Assembly (NCBI GenBank): GCA_016584305.1
Contig: JACEEZ010020103.1
Coordinates: 362,285-426,284 of the forward strand
DNA from: Chionoecetes opilio
Lineage: Eukaryota > Arthropoda > Malacostraca > Decapoda > Majidae
Reading direction: 5' to 3'
DNA: 64,000 nucleotides
Shown: piece after piece, positions 30,303 to 40,910 of the stretch
Numbering within the stretch: position 1 is the first letter of the stretch
Layout of the letters: every line of letters begins with the position of its first letter
Translations under genes and position numbers: made by a program
The notes under the pieces: model-generated
Told to the model about the DNA's origin: nothing
The model's database searches: none
The model's input: only the letters and a program-made list of their open reading frames with translations

Positions 30303-30308
30303 AATAAA
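30303..30308 (+). promoter_or_regulatory. Candidate SAMHD1 polyadenylation signal
   Basis: AATAAA lies about 840 bp after the stop codon. It is the first canonical hexamer I noticed on the sense strand after the stop. Its use is unproven. Confidence 0.3.
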
Positions 30309-30474
30309 ATAATGCAACAAGTATATAATAATTTTTTGTTTCATATTGCTGTATAGCTTTATAAAAAATAAAAAAAATAAAAATATATATATAGCTACAT
30401 ATATTTTCACTTTAATTTTAAGGTTCCGTAATGTTATTTCCAACCAATACTAATAAACGAACCACTATGATTGA

Positions 30475-31030
30475 TTTTACCTTTCTCCTCCTCCTCTTCT
30501 GCCTTATTTCTTCTGTTCTGTATTTTCCCTCTCCCTTATTTCTTCTGTATTTTCTCCTCTTCCTTATTTCTTCTGTATTTTCTCCTCTTCCTTATTTCTT
30601 CTGTATTTTCTCCTCTGCCTTATTTCTTCTGTATTTTCTCCTCTTCCTTATTTCTTCTGTATTTTCTCCTCTGCCTTATTTCTTCTGTATTTTCTCCTCT
30701 TCCTTATTTCTTCTGTATTTTCTCCTCTTCCTTATTTCTTCTGTATTTTCTCCTCTGCCTTATTTCTTCTGTATTTTCTCCTCTTCCTTATTTCTTCTGT
30801 ATTTTCTCCTCTGCCTTATTTCTTCTGTATTTTCTCCTCTTCCTTATTTCTTCTGTATTTTCTCCTCTTCCTTATTTCTTCTGTATTTTCGCCTCTTCCT
30901 TATTTCTTCTTTATTTTCTCCTCCTCTTCCTTATTTCTTCTTTATTTTCTCCTCTTCCTTATTTCTTCTTCTTTTTTCTCCTCCTCTGCCTTCTTCCTTT
31001 GCATTTTTCTCTTTCTTCTTTCCTTTTCTC
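30475..31030. repeat. 28-bp pyrimidine-rich tandem array
   Basis: Units of CCTTATTTCTTCTGTATTTT + CTCCTCTT or CTCCTCTG, about 16 copies, degrading into CTT-rich sequence. The period is one more than a multiple of three, so two long open frames (about 200 codons) run through it. They are hydrophobic low-complexity by-products. A short related tract occurs at 53,335-53,390. Confidence 0.95.
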
Positions 31031-31079
31031 TTCCTCCTCTCTCCTCATAAACTTAAACCATGATTATCAACTGTAATTT

Positions 31080-32060
31080 TTGCCTCAGGTGATAAATTCT
31101 TTAGTTACTCTGCAGCTCAACCACACAGACACCACATTGGGGAACATTTTATACCTGTATTTGTTTTATCAGTGAACTAAATATAGAAGAAAGTAGGTAA
31201 TGTAATATGAAGAGAAGATATAGAAAGAGTGGAGAAATTATAACTATTGAAGAACTATAACTCCTGATCCTGGTTAGATAGATGGAAAGCGGTAAATAAT
31301 TCTTTATTTCATCAGTATGTCATCAGTAACGGCGTACGCTTAGCTTATAATAAGTTCAGCTATTGACGTATAGAGTGTCTATACGTACCCGGTTTCCCTC
31401 CCCCTCATATGATATTAGGAGCAGGGATTATATTACGGCATTTTATTACGGTAAGGAACAATAAGGGAAGGTGGACAGATATTAATAAGAGTGCTGCTTC
31501 ATCTCTCACTCAACCACCATCGACTCAACAAGCTAGCTGTAACTCGCGATCGTCACTTGGGGGAGTACAACATTTTTAATATTTGTTGTGACTTTACTGG
31601 TACATTTGCTAATGGTAAACACTATGCTATGTACTGAAGGGTAAAAGGTATTGTTCATACGCGTTTTACTGCACTTTTGATTAAGTGATGAAATTTTCTT
31701 TTTATAATATTTTTTATTTTTTTTATTCTTTGGGTTTTTCGAGAATACAGACTTGCCATCCGAGCGATTTTTGCTTCCGACGGCGATTTTGGAACGGATT
31801 ATGGTCGTAAGCCAAGTACACCAGTGTATTTCTCTATACGCAGACAATATTACGAGTTATTAAGCTGAAAATCAGGAGTCAAAAGTAATAAAAACAAAGA
31901 CAAAAGTAACAAAAGTAAGTCAATGAACTCTAAACTTTTATTCAGGATGCAAACATGAGCCATACATGTCCCGCCCACGATCAGGAAGTTGAAGAATCAA
32001 TAGAAAAAGCATGTGCGGGTAAATGGGAGGAGGGGAGAGAGGATGAATGGCAGATATTTA
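31080..32060. other. Intergenic stretch, no gene seen
   Basis: AT-rich DNA. The minus-strand open frame at 31,533-31,847 is lysine-rich and lacks a recognised domain. Confidence 0.5.
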
Positions 32061-32070
32061 TTATTCTTAT

Positions 32071-33916
32071 AGAGGCCTCTTCCATTTGTGCCCAAGTTCC
32101 AGGAACCAGTTATTTCAGTTCAGGGTTGAGTTCAGTTCCTGCTTCTGGGTTCGCGTGTCACAAATGGAACGCAAAAACCCCGTTTTTTTGTTTACAAACA
32201 AACTCAACTGGCGAGGCAAGAGGAAGGGAGAGAGAGAGAGAGAGAGACAGACATTAAAGGTGGTAACTCAGCTGTGATGTGAAAGGATCATATCAAGTTT
32301 AAGATCGCGAAACCGCAATTTCCTCCACCAGTCCCCTTGTAGGCCTGTCTGACATCCTCTCCGACTCGTGCATGCGGAAAACCCTTCACGATAAGAAAAA
32401 CAGGGCCCAAGGCGGCCAGTTTGTTATGAACTGAAAACTCTACCTAGGCTACCGACCTCCCAATGTGGGTAGAGAAAGTTCAAGGGTTTTGCTGAGTCAC
32501 TACGCGCGTCGCCTCGGACCCAGGTTTTCGTGCGCAAATGGAACGCCTGAATTCTTGGGTTCCGTGAACTAGTTCCTGAAATGTCGCAAATGGAAGAGGC
32601 CTTACCTAGGTGCCTTGCACTGACGTCACGATCTAGCGGCTTCAAGCTAAATGCCGCCCGTCGGAGCGAGCTGGAGGACCAACAAACTCCACTTGCCGCC
32701 CGTGTTTGCCAGTTTATGGTCATTTTCCCCTACCAAATATATGTTTATCAGTATAAAAGATATACTGTTATCTTCGGAAAGGTTTGTTCTATAATATTAT
32801 CAAATAAAAAACCTTAAAACACACTAAAGAAATGCCATTATGAGACTCAAGAAATATGCATGAACCAGCGCTAGCTCCCATTTAATATTTTGCGAGAAAA
32901 CTTTTTACTTGGAGAATATCAATAGAAGCGGAATTTCATTAGCTTTCCATTGATATATTTCGTTTTCTGATAAATAAATTAGAACCATGTATAAATTAGC
33001 GTTAACTAAATAAATAACCATCAATCGGGAGAAATTACCCGATTTCATGATGTTATTTATTTAGTTAACGCTAATGTATGCATGGTTCTAATTAATTTAT
33101 CAGAAAACGAAATATATCAATGGAAAGCTAATGAAATTCCGCTTCTATTGATATTCTCCAAGTAAAAAGTTTTCTCGATAAATATTAAATGGGAACTCGC
33201 GCTGGTGAATATTAATTTAAGTTCATGCATATTTCTTGAGTCTCATAATGGCATTTCTTTTGTGTGTTTTACGGTTTTTTATTTGATAATATTATAGAAC
33301 AAGCATTTCCGAAGATAACAGTATATCTTTTATACTGATAAACATATATTTGGTAGGGGAAAATTACCACAAGCTGGCAAACACGGGCGGCAAGTGGAGT
33401 TTGTTGGTCCTCCAAAGGCCTCTTCCATTTGCGACATTTCAAGAACCAGTTCACGGAACCCAAGAATTCAGGCGTTCCATTTGCGCACGAAAACCTGGGT
33501 CCGAGGCGACGCGCGTAGTGACTCAGCAAAACCCGTGAACTTTCTCTACTCACATTGAGAGGTGGGTAGCTTGGGTAGAGTTTTCAGTTCATAACAAACA
33601 ATGGTCGCCTTGGGCCCTATTTCTCTTATCGTGAAGGGTTTTCCGCATGCACGAGTCGGAGAGGATGTCAGACGGCATAAAAGAGGCATACATGGCTGGT
33701 GGAGCCCATGCGTTCCCGCGATCTTGAACTTGATATGATCCCTTCACATAACAGCTAGTTGAGTTATATCTCTCGTTATCTCTCTCGTTATCTCTCTCGT
33801 TATCTCTCGTTATCTCTCTCTCGTTATCTCTCTCTCGTTATCTCTCGTTATCTCGTTATCTCGTTATCTCTCGTTATCTCTCGTTATCTCGTTATCTCTC
33901 GTTATCTCTCTCGTTA

Positions 33917-33978
<62 letters not shown>

Positions 33979-34257
33979 TCTCTCGCCTTCTCCCTCTCTC
34001 TCTCTCTCCGTTATCTCTCTTCGTTACTCTCTCTCTCTCTCGTTATTCTTCTCTTCTTTTCTCTCTCTCTCTCTCTCTTCTCCTCTCTTCTCTCTCTCTC
34101 TCTTTTCTTCTCTCCTCTCTCTCTCTCTCTCTTCTCGATCTCGATCTCGATTTCCCCTTCTCTCTCTCTCTCTCCTCTCTTCGACCCTCTCTCTCTCTCT
34201 CGATCTCCCCGTTATCTCTCTCTCTCTCTCTCTCTTTTCGATCTCGTTTCTCTCTCT

Positions 34258-34312
<55 letters not shown>

Positions 34313-34333
34313 CTTTCGTTTCTCTCTCTCTCC

Positions 34334-34376
<43 letters not shown>

Positions 34377-34464
34377 CTCGCTCTCCTCTCTCTCTCCTCT
34401 CGCTCTCCCGCTCTCGCTCTCTTCTCCTCTCTTCTCTCTCTCTCCGCTCTCTTCTCTTTCTTCT

Positions 34465-34500
<36 letters not shown>

Positions 34501-34743
34501 CTCCTCTCTCTTTCCCCCTCTCTCTCTCTCTCCTCCCTCTCTCTCTCCTCTCTCCTCTCTCTTTTCTCTCCTCTCCTTTCGTCCTTTCCCAATATAAATT
34601 TGCCCGCTAGCGGGGAGTATGTTTGTAAACAAAAAGGGGTTTTTGCGTTCCATTTGTGACACGCGAACCCAACCTGAACCCAGAAACCCAAACCTGAACG
34701 AAAAGAACTGGTTCATGCAATTGGCACAAATGGAAGAGGCCTA
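32071..34743. mobile_element. 2.7-kb palindromic foldback element with an expanded CT arm
   Basis: The outer ends match in inverse: GAGGCCTCTTCCATTTGTGC on the left and GCACAAATGGAAGAGGCC on the right. Further matched pairs step inward: GTGTCACAAATGGAACGC at 32,155 / 34,645; GATCATATCAAGTTTAAGATC at 32,287 / 33,722; CCTCTCCGACTCGTGCATGC at 32,354 / 33,645. The centre is near 33,035. The inner part (32,650-33,420) is also a separate element at 52,090-52,845. No protein is encoded. Confidence 0.85.
33765..34580. repeat. (CT)n-rich tract, about 0.8 kb
   Basis: CTCTCT runs with early TCTCGTTATC units and scattered TTCTC. The corresponding position of the opposite palindrome arm (32,226-32,255) has only about 30 bp of GAGAGA. 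The Leu/Ser-rich and Arg/Glu-rich open frames here are spurious. Confidence 0.97.
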
Positions 34744-34744
34744 A

Positions 34745-35180
34745 CTCGCTCCGACGGGCGGCATTTGGCTTGAAGCCGCAAAGGATCGTGACGCAGGCAA
34801 AGACATCTATATATGTACGTACCACAAGATTCTTACGAGGCCTATAGGAATATAATTAAAAATGGCCCATATACGGTCTGTTCAGTTTTTCTTTTCCGCG
34901 CGCATATTTTCCTACTGTATGTGTTTTTAAGCATATTGAGGTAAATTCGGTATAACCACATTATGCTATATTGCTATGCTTCGTATTTTTGTTATATGGG
35001 TTGAGTAAATACAAGAATATAGGTGCCTTGCACTGACGTCACGATCTAGCGGCTTCAAGCCTAAATAATTTATGCTGCCTAATGCCGCCGTCTTCAGTTG
35101 AGGTGTGGACTTGGCTGAGGCAGGACGTGCTCCTAACAAGCTGCGTGGATGTGTGTCTAATGAGGTCAGACCTGAGTCAA
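34745..35180. other. Repeat-derived stretch leading into a LINE
   Basis: Shares CATATTTTCCTACTGTATGTG and GTTATATGGGTTGAGT with 52,940-53,060, and GACGTCACGATCTAGCGGC with 32,620. It may be foldback flank followed by LINE 5' UTR. Confidence 0.5.
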
Positions 35181-35181
35181 G

Positions 35182-36240
35182 ATGTCAGCTGTAGAAGGGA
35201 TTAGCGCCGCGAGTGTTTTGGTCGAGGCGGGTAGAGAAGTGGCTCTGAGTGCTTCTGCTGTGGTAGAGAGTGGTAATGTGGTAATAGTGAAGGAGGCTGA
35301 GGTGAAAGCGAGTGTGGTTGAGGGAGAGAGAAGGTCGAGTGTAGGGGAAGGGGGGTGGTGTGGCGCTTAAGTCTGTTCTGGAGGCGATCGATGACCTGAA
35401 AAGGTACTTCGTAAGTGAAGTGAACGATTTGAAAAGCGTGGTGAGGAAGCAAGAGATAGAGATACGATCTTTTAAGTGTGGAGGGGCACATGCGAGGGAT
35501 GTACCTGGAAAGATACCAGAGGGAGACGTGCCTCGTGCTACTACTAAAGGAGTGGTCTCTAGTAAGTCACCAAGGAATGGTGAATGGCAGGTGGTTGAGC
35601 ATAGTGGGGGCACCGCCCAAAGGGGGAAAAGGTAAACAATGACCATGTTGTGTGCACGAACTCATTTCAGGTACTCTCGGGGCTGCAAGGGGGAAGATAC
35701 GGGGTAAGGACGGTAGACGATACATCATCACCCGAAGGTAAAATCTTGGTTGTTGGTGACAGTCAGGTTGGGCATCTCGACAGCAGGTTCTGTGACAGGG
35801 AAGGGATGCGCATGAAGTCGGTGAGTTACCCAGGGAAGGGGATAGGTTATGTAAGTGATAAGATAGTTGAGTGCATGGCGGATCAAGGGAAAAAGCCCAT
35901 CGTCTGCCTGAGTGCTGGGGGAAACGATGTTGAGTGTGTAAGAAGTGAGGAATTGCTACGGGGGTTCAAGGAAGCTGTAGGTAAGGTTAGGGATAGGGGG
36001 TGGGGTTTCCCCGTGGTATGTGGGGTCCTTCCGAAAACGCTATGTTGACGACTTCTGGTACTACAGGGCTATTGCTTTGAATTGCCGGCTGGCACTTCAT
36101 TGCAAAGCCAATGGTTTGGGGCCCTTTTTCGGGCAGCTCGGACCTCTTTTTTCCCGGGGAATAACCACCTCTACCGCAGGGACGGGGTGCACTTTTCGAG
36201 GAAAGGAGTTCAATCTTGTCTGAATCCCTTGAAAGGGGGG
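35182..36240 (+). pseudogene. LINE ORF1 with SGNH/GDSL-esterase-like domain
   Basis: Three overlapping frames form one decayed ORF1. The first part is Ala/Val/Glu-rich, and the second (from 35,360) is coiled-coil-like. The third (from about 35,650) has KILVVGDSQVGHLD (block I), SAGGNDV and, after a frameshift near 36,040, YRRDGVHFSRKG (the DxxH block). This esterase is known in ORF1 of CR1 and related LINEs. Frameshifts lie near 35,352 (a G run), 35,636 and 36,040. It precedes ORF2 on the same strand. Confidence 0.75.
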
Positions 36241-36399
36241 TAGGTGCACTGCAGGCTTTTTTTTGGATAGAGAACCCGGGGGGTAGACATGGGGTCGGGG
36301 TAAGGAAAAAATTGCGACACTAGGAGGGGGTTTCAGAAAGGGAGGGAACTAAAGTGATTCGTAAGAAGAGAGAGAGGAGGGGTTTAGTTAAAGATAAAG

Positions 36400-37845
36400 G
36401 GAAAACGGACAAAAATAAGAGGAGTTGCTTGAAGGTCTACTATACAAACTGTAGGAGTATTTAAACAAGATAATTTCCTGAGAGGAATAAAATAGTGTAG
36501 AGGATTTTTGATATAAGGCATTAACAGAAACATGGTTGGATATGTCAGGAAAGGTATTTTTATCCGGGAAATCGAGATAGCTGGGGTCAAAAGACTACTC
36601 TATGACTTGCTACTCATTTTGGGCTATTTCCAGTGGAGGCCAGTTTGCGATTCCTGCCATTTTCGAACATCCACTCCCTTTTCCCTTCCTATGGTTTATC
36701 AGTATATATGATTTTCCGTTATCTTCGTAAATGGTTTTTTTCTATAATATTATCAAATAAAAAACAGTAAAAAGCAATTAAGAAATGCCATTTTGAGAGA
36801 GTTAAGAAATATGCATGAACTTAATATTACTTGACTCATCGCCATTAATATTTGCGAGAAACCCTTACTGCTGCGAAGAAGAAGCGGATTTCATTAGCTT
36901 CCATGCTAATTTGTTTTCTGAAAAGAATCAAACCATGCATAATTAGCGTTAACAAAAAAATAAAATCATCTCGGATAATCCCGATGGATATGTATTATTA
37001 AACGCCCCAATTATGCATGGTTATATTCATTTATCAGAAAATGAAATATGCAATGGAAAGCCCAATTAATTCCGTTCTATGTATTTGCATGTAAAAAATC
37101 TCACCAAAATATCCCAAAATTTCGATGAGTTTAAGGATATAAGTTCATGCCATTTCTTCAGGTCTCATAGGAGTTTCTTTAGTGTATTTTACATTTTTTA
37201 TTTGATAATATTATAGAACAAACCATTCACGAGATAACAGTGTATTTATACTGATATGCCACAGTCTACTGATTCATGGAACACTTTTTTACTTGCCGAT
37301 ACGATTGATTGTTATTTTTTTAGTTAACACCCAATTTTGGCATGGGGAAATTCATTTATCAAAAACAAAATATATCAATGGAAAGCAAAAGAAAATCCCT
37401 TCTTTCCCATCGCTAGCATCTAAAATGTTTTCTCGCAAAATATTAAATGGCGAAGAGTTTAAGTATATATTGAGGTCATGCATATTTCTTCACTCTCTCA
37501 TAATGGCATTTCTTTAGTGTATTTTATTGTTTTTTATTTGATAATATTATAGAACAAACAGTTACGAAGGTAACGGTATATCATATGTAGCTACTCATAA
37601 ACCTTAGGAAGGGAAATAGGGGTGATGTTCTAAAATGGCAGGAATCGCAAAACTGGCCTCCACTGGTCATGGGCGGGTTGGCGCGGGGCACGAGTAGCAA
37701 GTCCAGTATAGAGTAGTCTTTGGCTGGGTATAAGTTATTTCACAAGGACAGAGTTGGCAGGCGAGGTGGAGGAGTTGCGCTTTATGCAAGAGATGCATTG
37801 CAGTGTTGTGTTAATAATGTTATAAAAACAGATGAGAATACTATT
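36400..37845 (+). pseudogene. LINE ORF2 endonuclease fragment split by a foldback element
   Basis: The start (36,425-36,585) has VYYTNCRS and a stop-ridden ETWLD-like stretch. After the insertion, 37,729-37,840 reads GYKLFHKDRVGRRGGGVALY, the APE-type endonuclease signature. The frame is continuous if the insertion is left out. The LINE then breaks off at about 37,835 against a Gypsy fragment. Confidence 0.75.
36586..37722. mobile_element. Foldback element inside LINE ORF2
   Basis: The ends are CAAAAGACTACTCTAT and ATAGAGTAGTCTTTG, with inner arms CCAGTGGAGGCCAGTTTGCG / GCAAAACTGGCCTCCACTGG. GCTGGG flanks both sides (36,580-36,585 and 37,723-37,728). The interior is a decayed relative of the 32,650 and 52,090 palindromes (AATATTATCAAATAAAAAAC, GGAAAGC and similar blocks). 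Confidence 0.8.
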
Positions 37846-38301
37846 ATGTCGTCGAGGTAACAAAGACATATTTCCCAGTTCAAACCTTCCAAGACTTAAT
37901 TGGTCCATGAGTCTGGAGCATGTGGCCGGTCCGTGATATAGGCCGAATGCCACTACGTTTGACTCAAAAAGCCGTCCAGAACTGGTGCGGAACGCCGTTT
38001 TGTATCGATCTTCTTCGCGAATTGGAATTTGTCAGTACCCGGCCTGTAGGTCCAGGGTCGTAAACCAGGCCGATCCGTGTAGAGCTTTTAGAGTGTCATC
38101 GATGCGCGGCAGGGGGTGGGCGTCTATGATGGTCACGTTGTTTAGGCGCCGGAAGTCAAGGCAGAACCTCCGGGATCCGTTCTTTTTGGTGGTCATCATT
38201 ACCGCTGCGGCCCACGGGCTGTGTGAGAGCCGGATTACCGCTTGGTGAAGCATCTTCTGAATCTGCTCGTCTTCCTCCTCAAACCCTGCTGCGTGTGTCA
38301 C
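37790..38301 (-). pseudogene. Ty3/Gypsy reverse transcriptase fragment
   Basis: On the minus strand the RT reads RRLNNVTIIDAHPLPRID and TTLDLQAGY, then a stop where the family has tryptophan. Next come RYKTAFRTS and VAFGLYHGPATCSRLMD. After a frameshift comes YLDDIIVFS, with the catalytic YxDD. The stop, the frameshift and the truncation against the LINE show it is inactive. Confidence 0.85.
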
Positions 38302-38344
38302 GCCATGCCCTGGGGTCCCAGGGGTAACCTACGGGAAGCCTCAG

Positions 38345-38965
38345 GTGCAGGTGTCTAGCAGGGCGTCGTAGCAGCGTGTCTAGTAGGGTGTCGTAGCAGC
38401 GTAGAGTTTCACCTCCGCCCCTAGCCCACCGCTAGTGCCTGGCCCCAATGCCCAGTGGTCCCCCGAGGGCCCTGAAGAGAGGCCACAGGGGCAGGTAGTG
38501 TGGTAGGACGTCGTGGCATCGTAGAGTTGCACGTACCTACCCCCTGGGGCAAAGCGGAGCGCTCCTTCGTCGCCTTGCTGTGGCCTCGTGGATTTCTGTG
38601 GTACCAGGAGAAGAGCCACAGGAGCGGGCTGTGTTGCAGGGACGTCACTGTCTCGTAGAGTTGCACTTCCTGCCCTTGGGGCAACGAAGAGCGCCACTGT
38701 TTGCCCCGCCGTGGCCCCGTCATCTCAGGGCAGCAGGAGCAGCACAGGGGCAAACGGAGCAGCGGACGGTGGGGCGTCAAGGGCGGGGCGTGTGTTGGCG
38801 CGGCAGTGTGGGACTCAGCCACATACTTGAGCGCGTGTAGCGCATCCCATGATGTGTCGTCCAGGAGGTTGGCCAGAAAGGCTTCGGTGAAGCTCGAAGG
38901 TTGTGATGCAATCGTGGATCGGTTGCCGGGAGATCCTAATGGAGGCGGTCCTTTGCGATCCATTG
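38345..38965 (-). pseudogene. Gypsy-associated N-terminal frame with internal repeats
   Basis: A minus-strand frame starts MDRKGPPPLGSPGN at 38,963. Downstream, three imperfect DNA repeats of about 120-130 bp encode variants of EVQLYETVTS, YVQLYDATTS and EVKLYAATTP in shifting frames. Its position upstream of the RT suggests a gag/pol linker region, but no Gag or protease motif was recognised. Confidence 0.4.
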
Positions 38966-38999
38966 TGTGGTGGGAACCTGTGGAGGGAGAATTAGCCTA

Positions 39000-40860
39000 A
39001 CCCTACATACGTATATATATCATTCGTGGGAACCTGTGGAGAGAAAATTTATTTATTACCGCGGTCTTCACCATCACTAAATCTGAAATAGAAACACACT
39101 TTACACCAGTACCTCCAGGAACGTGAAAATGGTATGACATGACATGGCATGACATGACAGGGCACAGGGCGACGGGAGGGTCCCCGACAATGTTTCATGT
39201 CATGTGCTGGTGAATCGATGCCGTTTAAACCCCGTCGGGTCTACAGGGCCTGAACTTTGGCCAGGAGTCAGGGCGAATCCCCCCGGGACTGAAGGTGTAG
39301 GCTATGCTGCATTCCTGTCCTCTTCTTGCCCAGAGAACCGTGGAGGGATTACTAGGTGGGCGCCACTCCTCGGCCCCCGAAGAGGGAGGATGCATGGTGG
39401 GGATCGCCATTCATCAGCCCCACGGCCTCACCCTACCTACCTATCACCACCAAGCGCGGGGAGGACCTTAACCATACCGATCAGGTCTCTTGTCACGACC
39501 CTACCATACTTCACTGTTCCGGGCGCTGAGACTTGACAAGATCGGTGTGCTGCGTATCCACCCCACCGGGTACGTTTAAACCCCGCACGGGTCCACAGGG
39601 CCTGACTCGAGCCAGGAGTCAGGGAGCTTCCCCCCGGGTAAGATAAGGATGGGAACGGGTGAGTTGATCGTGGGTCAGGTACTAATTAACCCCGGCCGCC
39701 CCGGCACGGTGCTGATACTACACTCGCCAACTGGAGGCAGAGCTAATTTTTCCCTCCTCATACGACCGAGATCGTGGGCTAGGTACTTATCCTCCCCGCC
39801 ACCAGGCACGCCAGGGAGCCGAGTTAATACGTCTCCTCCTCGTACGACCGACCCGTTATCCTTCCCCTAAATGGTTAGTCCTTTCATGTTCAGGTACTTC
39901 ATAAGGAACTTCCCCCCCAGCCCTAAGCGTTACCTACCTATCCACCAGGGCACGCGTCATCCCGCCGAGCCGCTGCGCAGTCAGCTCGCCGGGCTTACCA
40001 CATGGTCCCGGTGCTCGTCAGTCACTCCACACATTCATACTCTATATGGTGGTGGACCTAATACTCTTCACTTATCTACCGCTAAGCCACGCCAGCAACT
40101 AGATCAGGATCCTACTCACTGCGCCAATATGTTAAACCCCACGCCGGGCCGCCCCCGAAGGGAGCGAAATGGCGTGCGGGGGGGTATTGATATAGCTCCT
40201 GTTTTAGCGACCCCCCAACCCGCTATGGTTCTATCCAATCGGTCGGTGGTCATGGCATGACAATTAACCCCGGCACCCCTACCTGAAGGTGCCGAGTTGG
40301 GCATAACTCCTGGGTACCGATGAGGTACACGGGCGGTGCCCGTAACGTCGGAGCTACGGGGAAGTTACCTCCCCGGGCTGGTAACGCCCCGGCATTGCCG
40401 GGGGGGCGACCCTCCCTTTCCCCCCCAAGGTCCCTAACTTGCATACAGTTACCCCGGGGGCATCCTTAATCGCCCGCCCCTATCATGCACTTGTCAATCA
40501 TGTGAATACATCACCATCTGCTGCGTAGCCTCCAGGAAGACCGGTATGTGGTACTCAAGAGGTCCTAAGGCCTGGCTGGGCAAGTCCCGCCCTGCTCCGG
40601 GATCCTGGGGGAACTCAGGCGAGGAACGCCAGGACGCAGACTGGAAACAGGGTAGTCGTATTCCGTAGAGTTTTCCTTGTGTGTGTCCCCACACCCAGGG
40701 TCGGCAACCTTAGGCACGCGGGCCAGACTTGGCACGCAGAGTGTCTGACGTAGGCGCTGAGTCGCACAAGGTTACTCGTTGCAGTAATACACTATTATCG
40801 TAGCGACACCATGTGCACATGTGATCACACGCTCGCGGCTACCTTACCTTTACCTTTGAT
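39000..40860. other. GC-rich region, possible LTR/5' region of the Gypsy remnant
   Basis: Contains two related blocks 340 bp apart (GTTTAAACCCCGTCGGGTCT at 39,225 and GTTTAAACCCCGCACGGGTC at 39,568) and paired CGTGGG(T/C)(C/T)AGGTACT segments. CCTACTCACTGCGCCA at 40,111 also occurs at 6,046. No long-terminal-repeat pair could be delimited and no gene is supported. Confidence 0.4.
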
Positions 40861-40910
40861 ACCTTTGAAGAATCTTGCCCGTTATCGGCGGAGTTGAGGT
40901 GGGCCTTCAC

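Noticed and set aside
30431..31076. Hydrophobic repeat protein of about 200 aa
   Set aside because: By-product of the 28-bp pyrimidine repeat; no start context, domain or gene structure.
33759..34716. Leu/Ser-rich protein (plus) or Arg/Glu-rich protein (minus)
   Set aside because: Both are translations of a CT/GA microsatellite.
35650..36048. Host GDSL esterase gene
   Set aside because: Position before a LINE endonuclease on the same strand and the decayed frames identify it as LINE ORF1.
39000..40860. Pair of LTRs flanking the Gypsy fragment
   Set aside because: Internal duplications exist, but no matching pair with TG/CA ends and target duplication could be defined.
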